Shown: piece after piece, positions 44,601 to 56,776 of the stretch
Layout: every line of letters starts with the position of its first letter
Numbering within the stretch: the stretch's first letter is position 1
From: Hevea brasiliensis
Taxonomy: Eukaryota > Streptophyta > Magnoliopsida > Malpighiales > Euphorbiaceae
Direction of reading: 5' to 3'
Assembly: GCF_030052815.1 (NCBI RefSeq)
Contig: NC_079498.1
Coordinates: 82,322,992 to 82,386,991, forward strand
DNA: 64,000 bases
Program-made: the position numbers and the translations under genes
Notes under the pieces: generated by a model
Told to the model about the DNA's origin: nothing
What the model saw: the letters and a program-made list of their open reading frames with translations, nothing else
Database searches by the model: none

Positions 44601-45323
44601 CGATAGCGTTTATTGCTGTCGCGGATATAGAGACTAGAGGAGCAGCAGACTGAGCTGCTGAGGATTGAGGATCTTCCTGCTTCGAAGCTATCGGGTAAAA
44701 TATACACCCTGATTGTAAATATTTATTTTGATGTATGTAATGCACAGAAATGTATGGACATGTGAAAATAGGTCTTGAGCAGCTTGTACAAAATCTGTAT
44801 AAAATTCGTAATAAATTTTAGTTTGGATTTTCTTAATGTAAATTTTTGTATGATGTATATATAAATTGTTTATCTTTAAAGAAATATGAATGTATGAAAT
44901 TGATTGACTGTACGTTGAGGATTATTGAATTTTGAACTTGAGAAATTGATTGAAATGATTGTGGAGTTATTGAAATTGATTGAGTTTGATTATGCAATTG
45001 AAGTAGTGGTTGAGAGAAATTTTTTTTAGAAGTGTTTTTACAGGTATTTGAAGAACTGTTTTCTCAAAATACAGACAGAACTCTGTCAAAATTTTTATAA
45101 AATTTGCGAAAAAATAAAATGGGCCAAAATTTCCAACTAGCTTTCAAACTTAATTAAATGTTTTAAATACCTATTAGAAAACGCTCACCATTTATCAAAA
45201 AAAAGAAAATTATTTTAAAATCCCTTGTAGGGTACTTAATGAGTTATCGGTAGATGAAGTGCGGTAGTTCATTAGGTATTCTACGGGATCATGTTATGCC
45301 TTACAGAGGGGTAAGGTGTGACA
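41627..45323 (+). repeat. E1 3' LTR (3697 bp)
   Basis: Starts TATAACACC (the canonical TG has become TA) and ends GGTGTGACA. It contains an 18-bp perfect palindrome GGCATCATGCATGATGCC (42181-42198), a donor-like site at 42506, AGGTC-N5-GACCT (43143-43157), an acceptor-like CAG ending at 43948 and a hairpin near 45074-45087. Confidence 0.95.
42181..42198. promoter_or_regulatory. 18-bp perfect palindrome in E1 3' LTR
   Basis: GGCATCATGCATGATGCC equals its own complement. It contains CATGCATG, the RY-type core bound by plant B3 factors (established motif; binding here is inferred). It lies 554 bp into the LTR. In the 5' LTR the left half is duplicated. Confidence 0.6.
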
Positions 45324-45328
45324 ATATT

Positions 45329-46309
45329 ATTAATGGGTAATGGTATCGGTATGCTAACAACTGTAAAAACCTGATTGCCTAATACTTTCTTAAAGAAATA
45401 CTTAGGGGAAGCAACCTATATTTTAGAAATTCGTATCTATAGAGAGATCAAAATAAATGATAGGTTTGTCCCAAAGCCTATACTTAGAAAGTGTTAAAAA
45501 GGTTTAAAATGCTTGATTCCAAGAGAGGATTGTTGCCTATAAGACATGATATCTAACTTTCCAAAGAAATATCTCCAAAGACACCTGAAGAAAGAGAAAA
45601 GATGGCAAGAATTCCATATGCTTCAATAATAGGAAGTTTTATTTATGTTATGTTATGTACAAGCCGGAATATCGCTTATGCTTTTAGTTTGACTAGCAAG
45701 TTTCAATCTAATCTAGGTTTAGAATACTGGATTACAGTTAAGAATATCCTTAAGTACTTGAGAAGAGCTAAAGATTTAGTCTTGATATATGGAGGAGATG
45801 ATTTACAACTAGATGGATTTACAGATTCTAATTTTTAATTAGATGTGGATGATAGAAAGTCTATTTTAGGTTTTGTGTTTATTTGTAATAGAGGTGCAGT
45901 TAGTTAGAAATGTTTCAAGCAGATAACGACTGTAGATTTCACTACAGAGGCTGAGTATATTGCTGCATCTGATGCTACAAAAAAAGCTATTTGGATAAAA
46001 AAATTTCATTACAGATCTTGGAACAGTTCCTTCGATTTTGTCACCAATTCCTCTTTATTATGATAAAAATGGTGCTGTTATTCAAGCGAAAGAACCTCGA
46101 TCTCACCGAAAATCTAAACACATAGAAAGGTACTATCATATTATTAAAAAAATAATTCGGAGACACGATGTAGCCATATAAAAGATAGCTTCAGTTGAGA
46201 ACCCAGCTGATCCACTTACCAAGGCCATGACACAAAACCAATTAGATCGACATCTTAAGAAGATGGGTCTAAGATTTTGTAATGATTGGTTCTAGTGTAA
46301 GTGGGAGAT
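45329..46309 (+). pseudogene. Copia-III part 3: RT end, RNase H and polypurine tract
   Basis: Resumes after E1: ILLMGNGIGMLTTVK, then MARIPYASIIGSFIYVMLCT, NIAYAFSLTSKFQSN and KNILKYLRRAKDLVLIYGGD in the open piece 45602-45838. RNase H continues with stops: DDRKSILGFVF, TTEAEYIAASDATKKAIW, then after a one-base shift DKNGAVIQAKEPRSHRKSKH and ADPLTKAMTQNQLDRHLKKM. It ends AAGTGGGAGATT, a polypurine tract, at the LTR. The sequence closely parallels Copia-V on the other strand. It belongs to the Tork-like side of Copia; exact lineage not assigned. Confidence 0.9.
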
Positions 46310-49300
46310 TGTTAATTGTATGCCCTAGAGCATATCTTGAAATTATATTTTATAAATATTTATTCCCTTATAATGGCATTTGTCTTTTTCTTTTAATTTT
46401 AAATTGCTTAAATTTATTTGAAAATTATCCTTTAGTAACTTGTTAGATGTTTTTTTCTTAAAGTGTTAAGAATATGAGTAACAGAATATTCTAGCACAAG
46501 TATGATAAATTAAGGTTTATATTTTTAGATACTATCAGAGGATAAGATTTATTCATATAAACTGTCATATTTGTCTGCTCCCATCGATTAGTATGAGATA
46601 CTAAGGATGCATAATGTTGAGTCTCATGCCATGCAAAAACAAAATGGGCACTTATAAGATAAGTAAGCCAAACCAATGATGTTAGATGATATGTACATGG
46701 AGTTTACTCTTATCAATACATAATCATCTAGATCATAATAGTGCATATAATCCCTTAACCTGAGATAACACAGTTATCTTGTATGTAGGTGGTTTGAGTT
46801 TGATACTTCTTTCATACTTATAAAAGGTATGAGTATATGGGCATGTGTTAGCTCCAACTAATTCCATATGGAGATAGGTGTTTATTCAAGATGGGATCCA
46901 CTACCCTAAGTAAATATGGATAAAATCCTATGTCCATTTAAATTGTTCTTGGCAAGTTAAATTCTTGGCTAAGGCAGATAAAATTAGTCAGAAAAGAGTT
47001 TCTGACTGGAAAGTTTTATTAATCAAGAATTAGAATTAAAAAGAGGACATATAATTCTATGCAAAGAGAGTTTGACATAAACCATGACTCTAGCTAGAAT
47101 TAGGATTTTGTAACAGAGATATTGTAGTGCATGGTATGTTTGATCAAGATTTATAAGTTAAGGATTAATTCATAACTTATTGGGTAGTCATGGTACACTA
47201 TGCTAGGCATCAACTATGATTTATGAGAACTAAAAATGAAAAAGGGAATTTCATTTTAAGTATAGAATAGTTCCAATGACATTAAAGAGTTAATATTATT
47301 CTTAATGCTAATCAGTAATGAACCTAGTAAGTCACGCACATAAGAAGAATATAATTAAAGAAAAATTAATTTGATTAATTGATTAAATAGTTTAGTTAAT
47401 TAATCAAATTAATATTCTTTTTAGTTTGCAATTAGATTACAAAATCCCTAGCATGACTTGAAACTAAATTCATTTATGGAAGTAATCAAGTTAATATTTA
47501 AAGTGTTTAAATGTTGTTTGCTAATTTTATAACCTTACAAGTGCATGTATCGCGAACAAGTAATGCAGTAGTGAGTAGAGCATCATTCCCACGAGAAATT
47601 TATAGGCATAAGTACTAAGATAAACAATAGTTTTGGCTGTTTAAACTACTAAACGTAAGATAAATAGTAATTTTGGCTGTTTAAACTATCGAAGGTTGTA
47701 AAGGAATTAAATTTAAAATACTACTGAGAATATTAGAAAACAAGAGAAAATAAAGCTGAGAATTTAAAAGATTCTATGAAGTAAACAATTTTAGAATTAA
47801 GATTTCACACTTTAACCCTGTTATGATTCTAACCTTATTCATTTAATGGATCGAGTGTTGTTACTTTGATGGAAAGTGATCCAAAGTATCCTAGATCCTC
47901 TCTCAAGGCATCTAAGGTATGTTTTATTTAATCTGAACCCTACTTTCTTGATGATCAATCTTAATTAAAACCCTTTAAGATCTTTGATTAATTATGGAAT
48001 TTCACAAAGATTATCAACCTTTCTCTAGGTCAGATTTCCTAGGTTGAAGATCCTGATTTTCTAATACTAATCTTTACCTTTCAGTTCTTCAATTAGTATC
48101 TTAGATCATAGCTAGGTGTGTACCAACACATAGCATGTATTAAGAACATAGAATATTGAATCAAAGCACAAAACTCGATTCCATTAAATAAAACTTAATT
48201 AACTCTCCTAATCCTAGAATTAAGAAAACTACTCACTCATGGTGAGTTTAAAAAACATAATATAATTAAAGTAAAAGAACATAAAACTAATCTGAAGAAT
48301 TAAAACAAAAGAACCCAGAGAACGATTCTGCAGCTTTGGACTTATGGATTTCGGCTGAGAGATCTCCTCCTTGGTGCTGATGCAATTCTTCTTTAGACTG
48401 CTCGAAAACTAGGGTTGCTAAGCTAAATTGGAAGTTTTTTTGTGAAAGGTCTCCCTCTTATTTTCTGTCTGTTGGTATTTATATTGGGTGTCCTAGGGTT
48501 ATGTTTTAGAGTCTCAAGGGTAGTAAAAGTCATCTTGGCATGCAAAAACTAGAGGTAAAATCAAATTAGAAAACTGGCTATCACATAGTACACGACCCGT
48601 GTGGTACTACACGTCTTAGGGCATATAAGTCTCTAGACTTTATTTGGCTTCTTTTCAGATGGGAGGCAGAAGGTTATACGGGGTGTAAAAGTTTACATGG
48701 GTCTAGGTACACGACCCATGTACTGTCTCCTTTCCTTTAATTTTTCAAGCTTCAATGACCAGAAGGTTACACGGGTCCTTGGATGGTACACGGGGTCATT
48801 TACACGGCTCGTGTACTGAGGCTTTCTCATGACTTCTTTAATTTTCCTTGGGCAGAAGGTTACATAGGTCATGGCTATATTTACACAACTCGTGTACTAT
48901 GGTATAGTAACTTGCCTTGCTTCTCTTTCTTTCCAAAATTGTCTCATTTGCTCCTATGCCTTGGATTTCCTTTAGAACACCTAAAAAGATACAAAAAAAT
49001 AAAATTAAGTAGAGATCAACTATTTTAACAAAAACTAGTGAAACTAAATAAAATGCATATGATTAACCACCTATATGCTATGAAATGTAATACAATTATG
49101 CCTAAAAATATCTATATGATATAGGTGTATCAAATATAAACTTGATTAATTTTTTCATAAGGTAAGAAAACAAATTAATTTGGTTAGTTTGACTTAGTTT
49201 GACTTAGTTTGACTTTAGTGAAAGGAGAGAGAAAGTATAGACTAATTAGTATTTTTCCATAATACTAATTAATTAAAATTTTAATTTATCTTATTTTGAC

Positions 49301-49967
49301 AAATGGCCAAATAAGAATTAGAAAACTCATTTCATTATGGAATTGAATTTGGACACTTGTAAAAATAATTATAATTAGGGAAATTAAAATATTTAAAAGT
49401 AAGAAAGGAGAAAAGAAATATTATCTTCTTCTTCCTTTTGGCCATCCACCTTCTCTCTCCTTAAACACAAAAATTTCATCTTATGCCTTCTTTATATGCT
49501 TAATTCAAGAGAGATTAATTGTTATAACTCTTGAATTAAAGGTTGAGAAAGTGTTTCTCTTTACTTTCATAAGATTAAACCTAGAAAAACCTAAACTCCT
49601 TATGTGTGCAAACTTGGCCGAATCGAAAGGAAGTACAAAAGGGATTTTTGGTTCATTTAAGGAAGCTTTGATCAAGTTATCTGTGTGGACAAGCTAGAGG
49701 ATCAATACTTGGTGGTCTTCTCTACTCGGATTAGGTGTGGAATTTGATTCTGTGCCTTTAAGGTAAAATCTTTAAACTTGATCTTATCAATTTTAGGGCT
49801 TTTATTTCCTAATGGTAATTAGTTATGTTAGCAATTGAAATATAATTTCTTATGACTAAATTATGTGTTTTTGCAATAGTATAAATAGCGTGTATGTTGC
49901 ATGAAACCATAGGTACTTTGAAATTTAAAATTGCTAATTTTGCATCCTTAGGTGCATTTTTCATTCA
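46310..49967 (+). repeat. Copia LTR shared by Copia-III and Copia-IV
   Basis: Starts TGTTAATTGTATGCCC right after a polypurine tract and ends TTTTTCATTCA right before a primer site. It is homologous, in reverse, to the Copia-V LTR 51740-53847 (shared stretches such as CCTAGCATGACTTGAAAC). Without the insertion at 47514-49135 its length is about 2036 bp, close to the 2108 bp of Copia-V. Confidence 0.82.
47514..49135. mobile_element. Unclassified 1.6-kb insertion in the Copia LTR
   Basis: Sequence absent from the homologous Copia-V LTR. AAAT occurs on both edges (47510-47513 and 49132-49135), a possible short target duplication. No coding domain is seen. Features: two copies of AGTTTTGGCTGTTTAAACTA or a near variant (about 47619 and 47666), and four copies of a module with ACACGACCCGTGT-type dyads between 48590 and 48905. 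No terminal inverted repeats could be recognised. Exact ends are uncertain by several bases. Confidence 0.6.
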
Positions 49968-49969
49968 AT

Positions 49970-49982
49970 TGGTATCAGAGTC
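49970..49982 (+). other. Copia-IV primer binding site (tRNA-iMet)
   Basis: TGGTATCAGAGTC, two to three bases after the LTR end. Confidence 0.9.
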
Positions 49983-51394
49983 ACCTTAATTTGCTATTAG
50001 GAACTTTAATTCATGTTATATAATGTTTGGGTCTCATGAAAGTTGCATTGGATGCAAGTTGAAACAATAAAATTCAAGAAAAAATGCCAATTTTCAATTC
50101 GGTAGATGTTATGAACATGTGTAATCAATATTGTTTTTATGGTTTTTCTTATTTTTCTTGATGGTTAAAATGTTTAATCAAAGTCTCAACATAAATATAA
50201 CATGCTTATGAAAGAGATTCATGACAATCAATTTAATTTATTAATTTTAAATATTAGATATTTAGAATTAATTTTCATGTCAAGTGTTATATGTGTAGAA
50301 TACATGAAGAATCATCATGGACTTAGGAAACCAATGTGATTGTTTTCTTATTTATTCTTATGGGATTGTAATAATTAATTTTATTTTAGTGCATAAACAT
50401 TGTAATTTATTTATTTGGGCTTTTGAGCTTATTTCTTTTGTAATTTCACATTGGTACGCCAAGGATATTAAATGTATAACACTGTTGGTTCTTACATGAA
50501 GAAAAAGAGTTCAAGACATTGATGGAGATCAGTGGGAGCACAAGACTTCAAGAGTTGAAGATTTGTGATCAAGCTTCAAATAGATGAATGATAGCCTAGG
50601 ATGCCTTTGAATCTAATCCTTATGGCTAGGATTAGATTCCCAGATAATAGTCGATGATCAAGCCTCTTATATTTTATTAATGAATGTATGTATGAGATAT
50701 GTATGTTCATGAGTGTATATGAGATATGCATGAAAAATGATTAATATGCAAAGTGAGACCAAATAGTAATTAAGTCGGCCAAGAAATCTTCCAATTAAAT
50801 GATTAAGTTAGTAATGGTGTAATTTTGAAAATTGCATCATGGCTCTCTACTAAGGCAATTATTTAAGAAATTTTAAATATTTACATTGTTGGCTATAGTT
50901 ACATAGGAATAATGTAATTGATTTAAGAGATTTTCTTGAAATAATTGTTAAATATATAATATTATGAATATGTAAATATTTTAGTGATCAAGAATGGATG
51001 TACTTGAGGTCATTAAGGTTCAAATTTACATATTCACTAACTTAGTGAGCTTAACTTAACTAATGCAAGATAAACTAAGAATGGATGTACCTAAGGTTTT
51101 GAGCATTATGAGCTAAATTAATGATTGAACCTCATATGAAGTGTTAAGAGTAAAATATTTCTCACTTATAAATTGTTATCAATCCAAGAATAGATGTACT
51201 CATAGATAATTAACAATTTGTCAAAATTTAATCACTCACTAGAAATCCATCCTAATTATGATTTTTATTTCCTACTTTGGAAGTATAGGACTTGCTAAAT
51301 CAGTAAGAGGATCAATTTGATTAAAAGACCATGATCATTTTGGTAACTTACATGATACAATATACTAATTGGAAATCTTGTTATTTTCTGCAGT
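49983..51394 (+). other. Copia-IV leader, no gene seen
   Basis: About 1.4 kb of AT-rich sequence between the primer site and gag. It contains an 11-bp hairpin at 50609-50639. The 60-residue open stretch at 50317-50499 has no recognisable domain and is probably chance. Confidence 0.55.
50609..50639 (+). other. Leader hairpin of Copia-IV
   Basis: GAATCTAATCC (50609-50619), 9-base loop, GGATTAGATTC (50629-50639): eleven perfect pairs. Retroelement leaders often hold dimerisation or packaging structures; a role here is inferred. Confidence 0.6.
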
Positions 51395-51739
51395 TTAATA
51401 TGATAAAGCGACAACACAACTATCCAACGTTCTTGTTGGTATGCTTGATAATAATAGGCTAACTAAGCTTAATTTCTCGAATTGATTGAGAAATCTAAAG
51501 ATGGTCATGAATTTGGAGCGTATAGGATATGTTCTAAATTTTAATATTCTTGGTCCTTGACCAAAAGGGGCTACACCAGAGGAACAAGACAATTTAGATA
51601 AATGGAAAAAGCATGACATGTGAGCCAAGTGCTATATGCTAACTTTTATAACTAACAAGATACAGAAGCAGCATGAGAAGATGCAATCTGTATCTGAAAT
51701 CCTGGATCACCTGCAAGAGTTGTATGATGAACATAAAAG
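51395..51739 (+). pseudogene. Copia-IV gag, N-terminal fragment
   Basis: Copia gag read in pieces: NILVGMLDNNRLTKLNF, LRNLKMVMNLERIGYVLNF, GATPEEQDNLDKWKKHDM, AKCYMLTFITNKIQKQHEKM and SVSEILDHLQELYDEHKS. It matches the UBN2-type gag domain of plant Copia elements. Several stops are present. It is cut at 51739 by the minus-strand Copia-V. The rest of Copia-IV should lie beyond the right edge of the window. Confidence 0.88.
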
Positions 51740-53847
51740 TGTAGGAGCGGAAGCATGAAAAACACAAGTTTAGATCATTGAATTCAAAAAATTTTCATCT
51801 TGGGTCACATGTATCATGCAAGATTCATTTTTGTCTATTTGATTTCAATGATAAACAGCATATTAAAACTCTTTTAATATGTTTTTGGATCTATATTTGC
51901 CATTTAAGATTTTAGAATTAATAGATTAATTCATTAGAATCCTAGATTAGATCAAGAACAAGTGCACTAACTTTTTTAATGCACTGCAGTGTGTTTGGCA
52001 CCTTTGGGATGTGCCTAGGACACCAAATGTTGTCCCTCTAGCTTGTTCACACCAAGATCACCAATGGCAGCCCCTTGAATAGCTTCTAAAGCTTTTCCAA
52101 TCAATTTGAAAATCAGGTTTTTCCTTTTGAGAGATTACAGATGTAAACAGGACACTAGAAATGATTTCTAGTATTTTTAATTCAAGAGATTGTTGTCAAA
52201 TCTCTTTGAATTGATGAGAGATGAAGAAGATGAGAAGAAGAACACTCCAAGGGTGGCAGCACTAAGAGAATACAGCAGCTTGTATTTTTTGTTCTTTCAT
52301 CCTTACACTTATATAGCTACGTCACCAATTAAAACCCTTGCCACATGTCACCTTTTGATTGGCTCTAGGTTTAATTGACCCAATCACATTACGCCAAGTG
52401 TCAAACCTGTATTTAATCTTAACTTTGATCATCTTACATGATTAAAAGACATATGGCAAGCTTATGTGTAGTGCCATGTGTAACTATCTCATGGTGCCAC
52501 ATGTCGCCCTATGAAATGACCAAAATACCCATGTGTCTTAATTTTGAGTTCTCAACCCAAAATAATTATTTCTCTTCTTCTAATCAATTTATATCAAATA
52601 TAAATTAATTAATTAATCTCTATTAATTAATTTCTCATAATTAAATTCATATTTAGACACTTTATAAATTTAACTTAAATTATACATCCAATAACCTGGA
52701 TTTGGTTTCAAGTCATGCTAGGGACTTTGCAATCTAATTGCAAACCAAACCTATTTAATTAATCAATTAAACTCTTTAATTAATTAATTAAATCATATTT
52801 AATTTGGTGATTACGTGTGTATGTGTGTGACTCACTAGGTTCATCACTAATTGGCAATGAGATATGATATCAACTCTTAATATCATCAGAACTCTTTCTT
52901 ACCATAAATGATTTCTCTAAATCATTTTATGCAGCTCCTAGACTATGGTTAACACCTAGCATAGCATGCCATAGCCACCCAATCAGTACTAAGGTTTACC
53001 TTAAATGAACCTATAATCATATGTTACCATGCACAAGAATCTCTTTGTTACAAAATCCCAATTCGAGCTGGAGTCATGTTTTATGTCAAACCCCATTTGC
53101 TATGAATATTATGTTCTCTTTTAATTCCAGTTCTTGATTAAAAAGATTTTCTCATCAGAAAATCTTTTCTGATTAAATCTATCTGTCCTGGCCAGGAACT
53201 TGAAACATTAAGAATAATTAAATGAATATAGGATTTTATCCCTATTTACTTAGGGCAACAGATTCCATCTTGATCAACACCTTCCTCCATATATAACTAG
53301 TAGGAGCCAACACATGCCCATATACCCATACACAGTACAAGTATGAAAGCAATATCAAACTCAAACCACCTATATACAAGATAACTATGCTATCTCAGGT
53401 CTAAAGATTATATGCACTGATATGATTTATGACAATGCATTGACAAGAGTAAACTCCATGTGCTTGTCATAAATGTCACTAGTTCGACCTACTTATCATG
53501 TATAAGTGTCTATCATGTTTGTTATATGGCATGAGACTCACCATTCCATCTTCTTTACATCTCATATAAATAACATGGGAACAAACATGATTATAATCTT
53601 TTCTGGATAAGTCATGTCCTTATTGTGAAGTATCCTCCATTGTGAACCAATTTATGATACTTTGTGCTAGAAATACTGTCACTCATATTCTTAACAACTT
53701 AAGAATAGAATTTCTAACAAAATATCAATGGACCTTTTCTATTACACATAAATATATTATGCAAACGGAAAAGTGAAAATGCATTTTATTTATAAAACAT
53801 GTACAAGATACATACTAAATGATATACTCTAAAGCATACTACTAACA
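51740..53847 (-). repeat. Copia-V 3' LTR (2108 bp, minus orientation)
   Basis: On the minus strand it starts TGTTAGTAGTATGC after a polypurine tract (GTGGGAGAT) and ends CTTCCGCTCCTACA. The flanking AAAAG at 51735-51739 is the expected target duplication; the partner lies outside the window. The short open stretch at 52190-52378 is inside the LTR and not a gene. Confidence 0.88.
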
Positions 53848-55050
53848 ATCTCCCACTAGCACTAGAGCCATTCATTACAATATCTTAGACCCATCTTCTC
53901 AAGATGTCGGTCTAGCTAAGTTTGTGACATAGGCTTAGTGAATGGATCAGCTAGATTTTCTGCTGATGCTATTTTCTGCATGGCTATATCACCTCGCCCA
54001 ACTATTTCTTGGATAATGTGGTAGCACCTTTCTATGTGTTTGAATTTCTGGTGAGACTGGAGTTCCTTAGCCTGTATGACTGCTCCATTGTTGTAACAGT
54101 GAAGTGGAACTGCTAACTCAATGGAAGGAACTACTGCAAGTTCTATCACAAACTTCTTTGTCCAAACAGCTTCCTTTGCAGCATCTGATGCAGCAATATA
54201 CTCAGCCTCGATAGTGGAATCTGCAGTCATACTCTGTTTGGAACTCTTTCAACTGATTGCACCTCCATTATAAATGAACACATATCCAGAGGTAGACTTT
54301 CTATCATTGATATCTGATTGAAAATCAGAATCAGTATAACCATCCAATTGCAAGTCACCACCTCCATATATCAAGAATAAATCCTTAGTTCTTCTCAAGT
54401 ATTAAAGGATATTCTTAACAGCTATCCAGTGTTCCGAACCTGGATTGGATTGATACCTGCTAGTCAAACTAACAGCATATGCGATATTCGGCCTAGTACA
54501 CAACATTGCATACATCAAACGTCCAATAGCCGAAGCATATGGAATCCTGGCCATTTTATCTCTTTCTTCAAGTGTCTTTGGAGACATCTCTTTAGAAAAG
54601 TGGATACCATGTCTCTCTGGTAACAATCCTCTCCTGGAATCAAGCATGTTAAACCTCTTTAACACATTTTCCAAGTATAGACTTTGGGATAAACCAATTA
54701 TTCTTTTCGCTCTATCTCTATATATGCGAATCCCAAGAATATAGGTTGCCTACCCTAAGTCTTTCATAGAGAATGTATTTGACAACCATACCTTTATAGT
54801 TGTCAACATCCCTGTGTCATTACCCATCAACAAAATATCATCTACATATAAGACAAGAAAAGTGATAGCACTATCACTAACCTTCTTATATACACATGGC
54901 TTATCCTCATTTTTTATAAAACCAAATGACTTAATGGCTTCATCAAAACAAATGTTCCAACTCCTCGAAGCTTGTTTCAACCCATAAATGGATCGCTTTA
55001 GCTTGCATACTTTGGAACCATCTTGGGATTCAAAACCCCTAGCTTGCATA
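53848..55050 (-). pseudogene. Copia-V RT (second half) and RNase H
   Basis: Minus strand, best kept Copia coding in the window. 54750-55151 holds, after about 34 residues that come from E3 LTR, MQARGFESQDGSKVCKLKRS, IYGLKQASRSWN and the catalytic YVDD at residues 102-105. 54402-54674 holds MENVLKRFNMLDSRRGLLP and MARIPYASAIGRLMYAMLCT. 53916-54230 holds RNase H: DSTIEAEYIAASDAAKEAVW, IQAKELQSHQKFKHIERCYH and ENLADPFTKPMSQT. A few stops and shifts separate them. Cut at about 55050 by E3; the upstream part is at 60825-61192. Confidence 0.92.
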
Positions 55051-55348
55051 ATTGGAAGTGTTTTCACAGGTTTTGAAGAACTGGTTTTCCCAATTATAGA
55101 CGACATTCTGTCGAAATTTTTCAAAATTTGCGGACAAATAAAAATGGACAAAAATTTTAATTAGTTTTGAAACTTCAATTAAATGTTTTTAATTTCTACC
55201 AAAAATGCTCACCACTCCCAAAAAAGTAAGTAAATTGTTTTAAAATCCCTTGTAGTGTACTTAATGAGTTATCGATAGGTGAAGTTCGGTAATTCATTAG
55301 GTATTCTACGGGATCATGTTATGCCTTACAGAGGGGTAAGGGGTGACA
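55051..55348 (+). repeat. E3 5' LTR, terminal fragment
   Basis: Matches 60531-60824 of the 3' LTR and ends GGGGTGACA. It contains the hairpin CGACA-TTC-TGTCG (55101-55113) and the shared terminal block GGGATCATGTTATGCC. Confidence 0.92.
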
Positions 55349-55356
55349 TGTTTTAG

Positions 55357-55369
55357 TGGTATCAGAGCA
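55357..55369 (+). other. E3 primer binding site (tRNA-iMet)
   Basis: TGGTATCAGAGCA, eight bases after the LTR end. Confidence 0.95.
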
Positions 55370-55537
55370 TGGTTTTACAATGAATTTTGACTATGTATGT
55401 GAATATTTCTTTGATAAGTACAACTACTCATGTGTCTTTAATTGATACATATGACATATTTACATCATGAATATGCTCTATCGGAAGTCAACCTCCTTGT
55501 GTTTGATCTCAGGAAGTAGGAAATTTCTACAAATAGA

Positions 55538-56776
55538 ATAGAAGAGGGAGATCATTCCGTGGAGCAATCTGTCGAGGCTGAGGTCTAAGGAGAAGCCCCA
55601 GCACTTCAGAATGTGAGTGGATCAGCCACTCCAGCTCCTACTTTAGCACCGCAATTCCCTGCTCAGTTTGCACAGTAGATGGCTATAATGTTTCAATAAA
55701 TGGCTGGGGGGATGCCTACTTAAGCTCCACCCCAAACTTCTGTAGTGCAAACTCAAGCTCCATTCAGACAGTATGACAAGCTGTTGAAGTATGGGGTGAC
55801 AGAATTCAAGGGTACAGTAGACCCTTTAAAGGCAGAGTAGTAGTTGGAGAGAATGGATAGAGTGTTTAAGAATATGCACTGGCTAGATGAACTAAAATTT
55901 GAATATTCAGTATCTCTTCTACAAGGGGATGCATATGAATGGTGGAAGACCATCCCCCACAGCCTGGTTGAGCCACCTGTGCTGACATGGATAGACTTCC
56001 TGAGGGAATTCAGGCAGAAATGGGTTCCTGATGCTTATGTAGATATGAAATTGCAAGAATTCTTGAGCCTGAAGCAAGGGGACAGAACAATAGCAGAGTA
56101 TGAGCGGGACTTTTCAAGGCTAAGCCACTATGTTAGAAGCTTAGTCTCCACCCCCAGAGACAGATGTAAGAGGTTTGAGGCTGGGTTGAGGCCTAGCTTG
56201 AGAATGCAAGTTGTGGGATTCAAACACCAAAATTTTTCTGAGTTAATTTCACAAGCCCTGGAACTAGAAAGGATAGAATCAAAAGGGGCAGTGAAAAAGA
56301 GTACATAAGAGAAAGAGAAAACCGAAAAAGCTACTGGTCAAACTACTGAGAGTGGTTCTGGGAAGAGAAAACAATTTGAGGAATCTAGCTCCCATAAGTT
56401 CGGTAAAGGTAGATCTTCTAGACAAAAACCACTCCAATCCAATCAGCAGACTCAGCAGGCACCTCGAGGAGCATTATCAGCCCGACAGTGTGAGATTTGT
56501 GGTAAAACTCATGGTGGAGTGTGCTTTAAGGCCACCGGTGCATGTTTTAACTGTGGAGGGAGCGGACATTTTGCTAAGGATTGTACTAGTCTAGGCCGAT
56601 CTAGACCTCCTGCCACATCTGAGGGATTAGCCCAAGCCTCTACTACAAGAGGGTCACAGCCATCTAGTAGAGGTAGAGGTAGAGGTAGAGGTAGGGGTAG
56701 CACCCCAGGAAGTCAAGGCACTGTTAACCAGCCAGAACCTAGTGGCGCATCAGCCAGAGTGTATACAATGCATTAG
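55538..56776 (+). pseudogene. E3 gag with intact zinc knuckle
   Basis: One continuous frame aligned to E1 gag. The expected start ATG is ATA at 55538. Several stops interrupt the N-terminal third, then 55844-56308 is open: MDRVFKNMHWLDELKFEYSV, LTWIDFLREFRQKWVPDAY, SLKQGDRTIAEYERDFSRLS and SELISQALELERIE. After a TAA at 56306 the frame continues into CEICGKTHGGVCFKATGACF and the knuckle CFNCGGSGHFAKDC (CX2CX4HX4C), then an arginine-glycine repeat (RGRGRGRG). This is the only gypsy knuckle in the window with all four ligands. The frame ends near VYTMH. Confidence 0.9.

Larger units (their letters stand above)
33060..45323 (+). mobile_element. E1: full-length Tekay-like Ty3/gypsy retrotransposon
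   Basis: Complete 12,264-bp plus-strand element with target duplication ATATT (33055-33059 and 45324-45328) in the Copia-III RT. LTRs lie at 33060-36768 and 41627-45323, the primer site at 36777-36789 and a polypurine tract just before the 3' LTR. The internal region is 4858 bp and runs gag to chromodomain. By hand count the LTRs differ at about 25 of the first 455 aligned bases, mostly transitions, so E1 is older than E2. The coding frame shows one frameshift and at least eight premature stops, and the integrase glutamate is lost. Confidence 0.96.

Noticed and set aside
48783..49028. 81-residue open frame in the unclassified insertion
   Set aside because: It runs across the ACACG-type module array. 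No recognisable domain and no context of a gene.
51395..51628. 77-residue minus-strand open frame
   Set aside because: Antisense to the Copia-IV gag, which has clear similarity on the plus strand.
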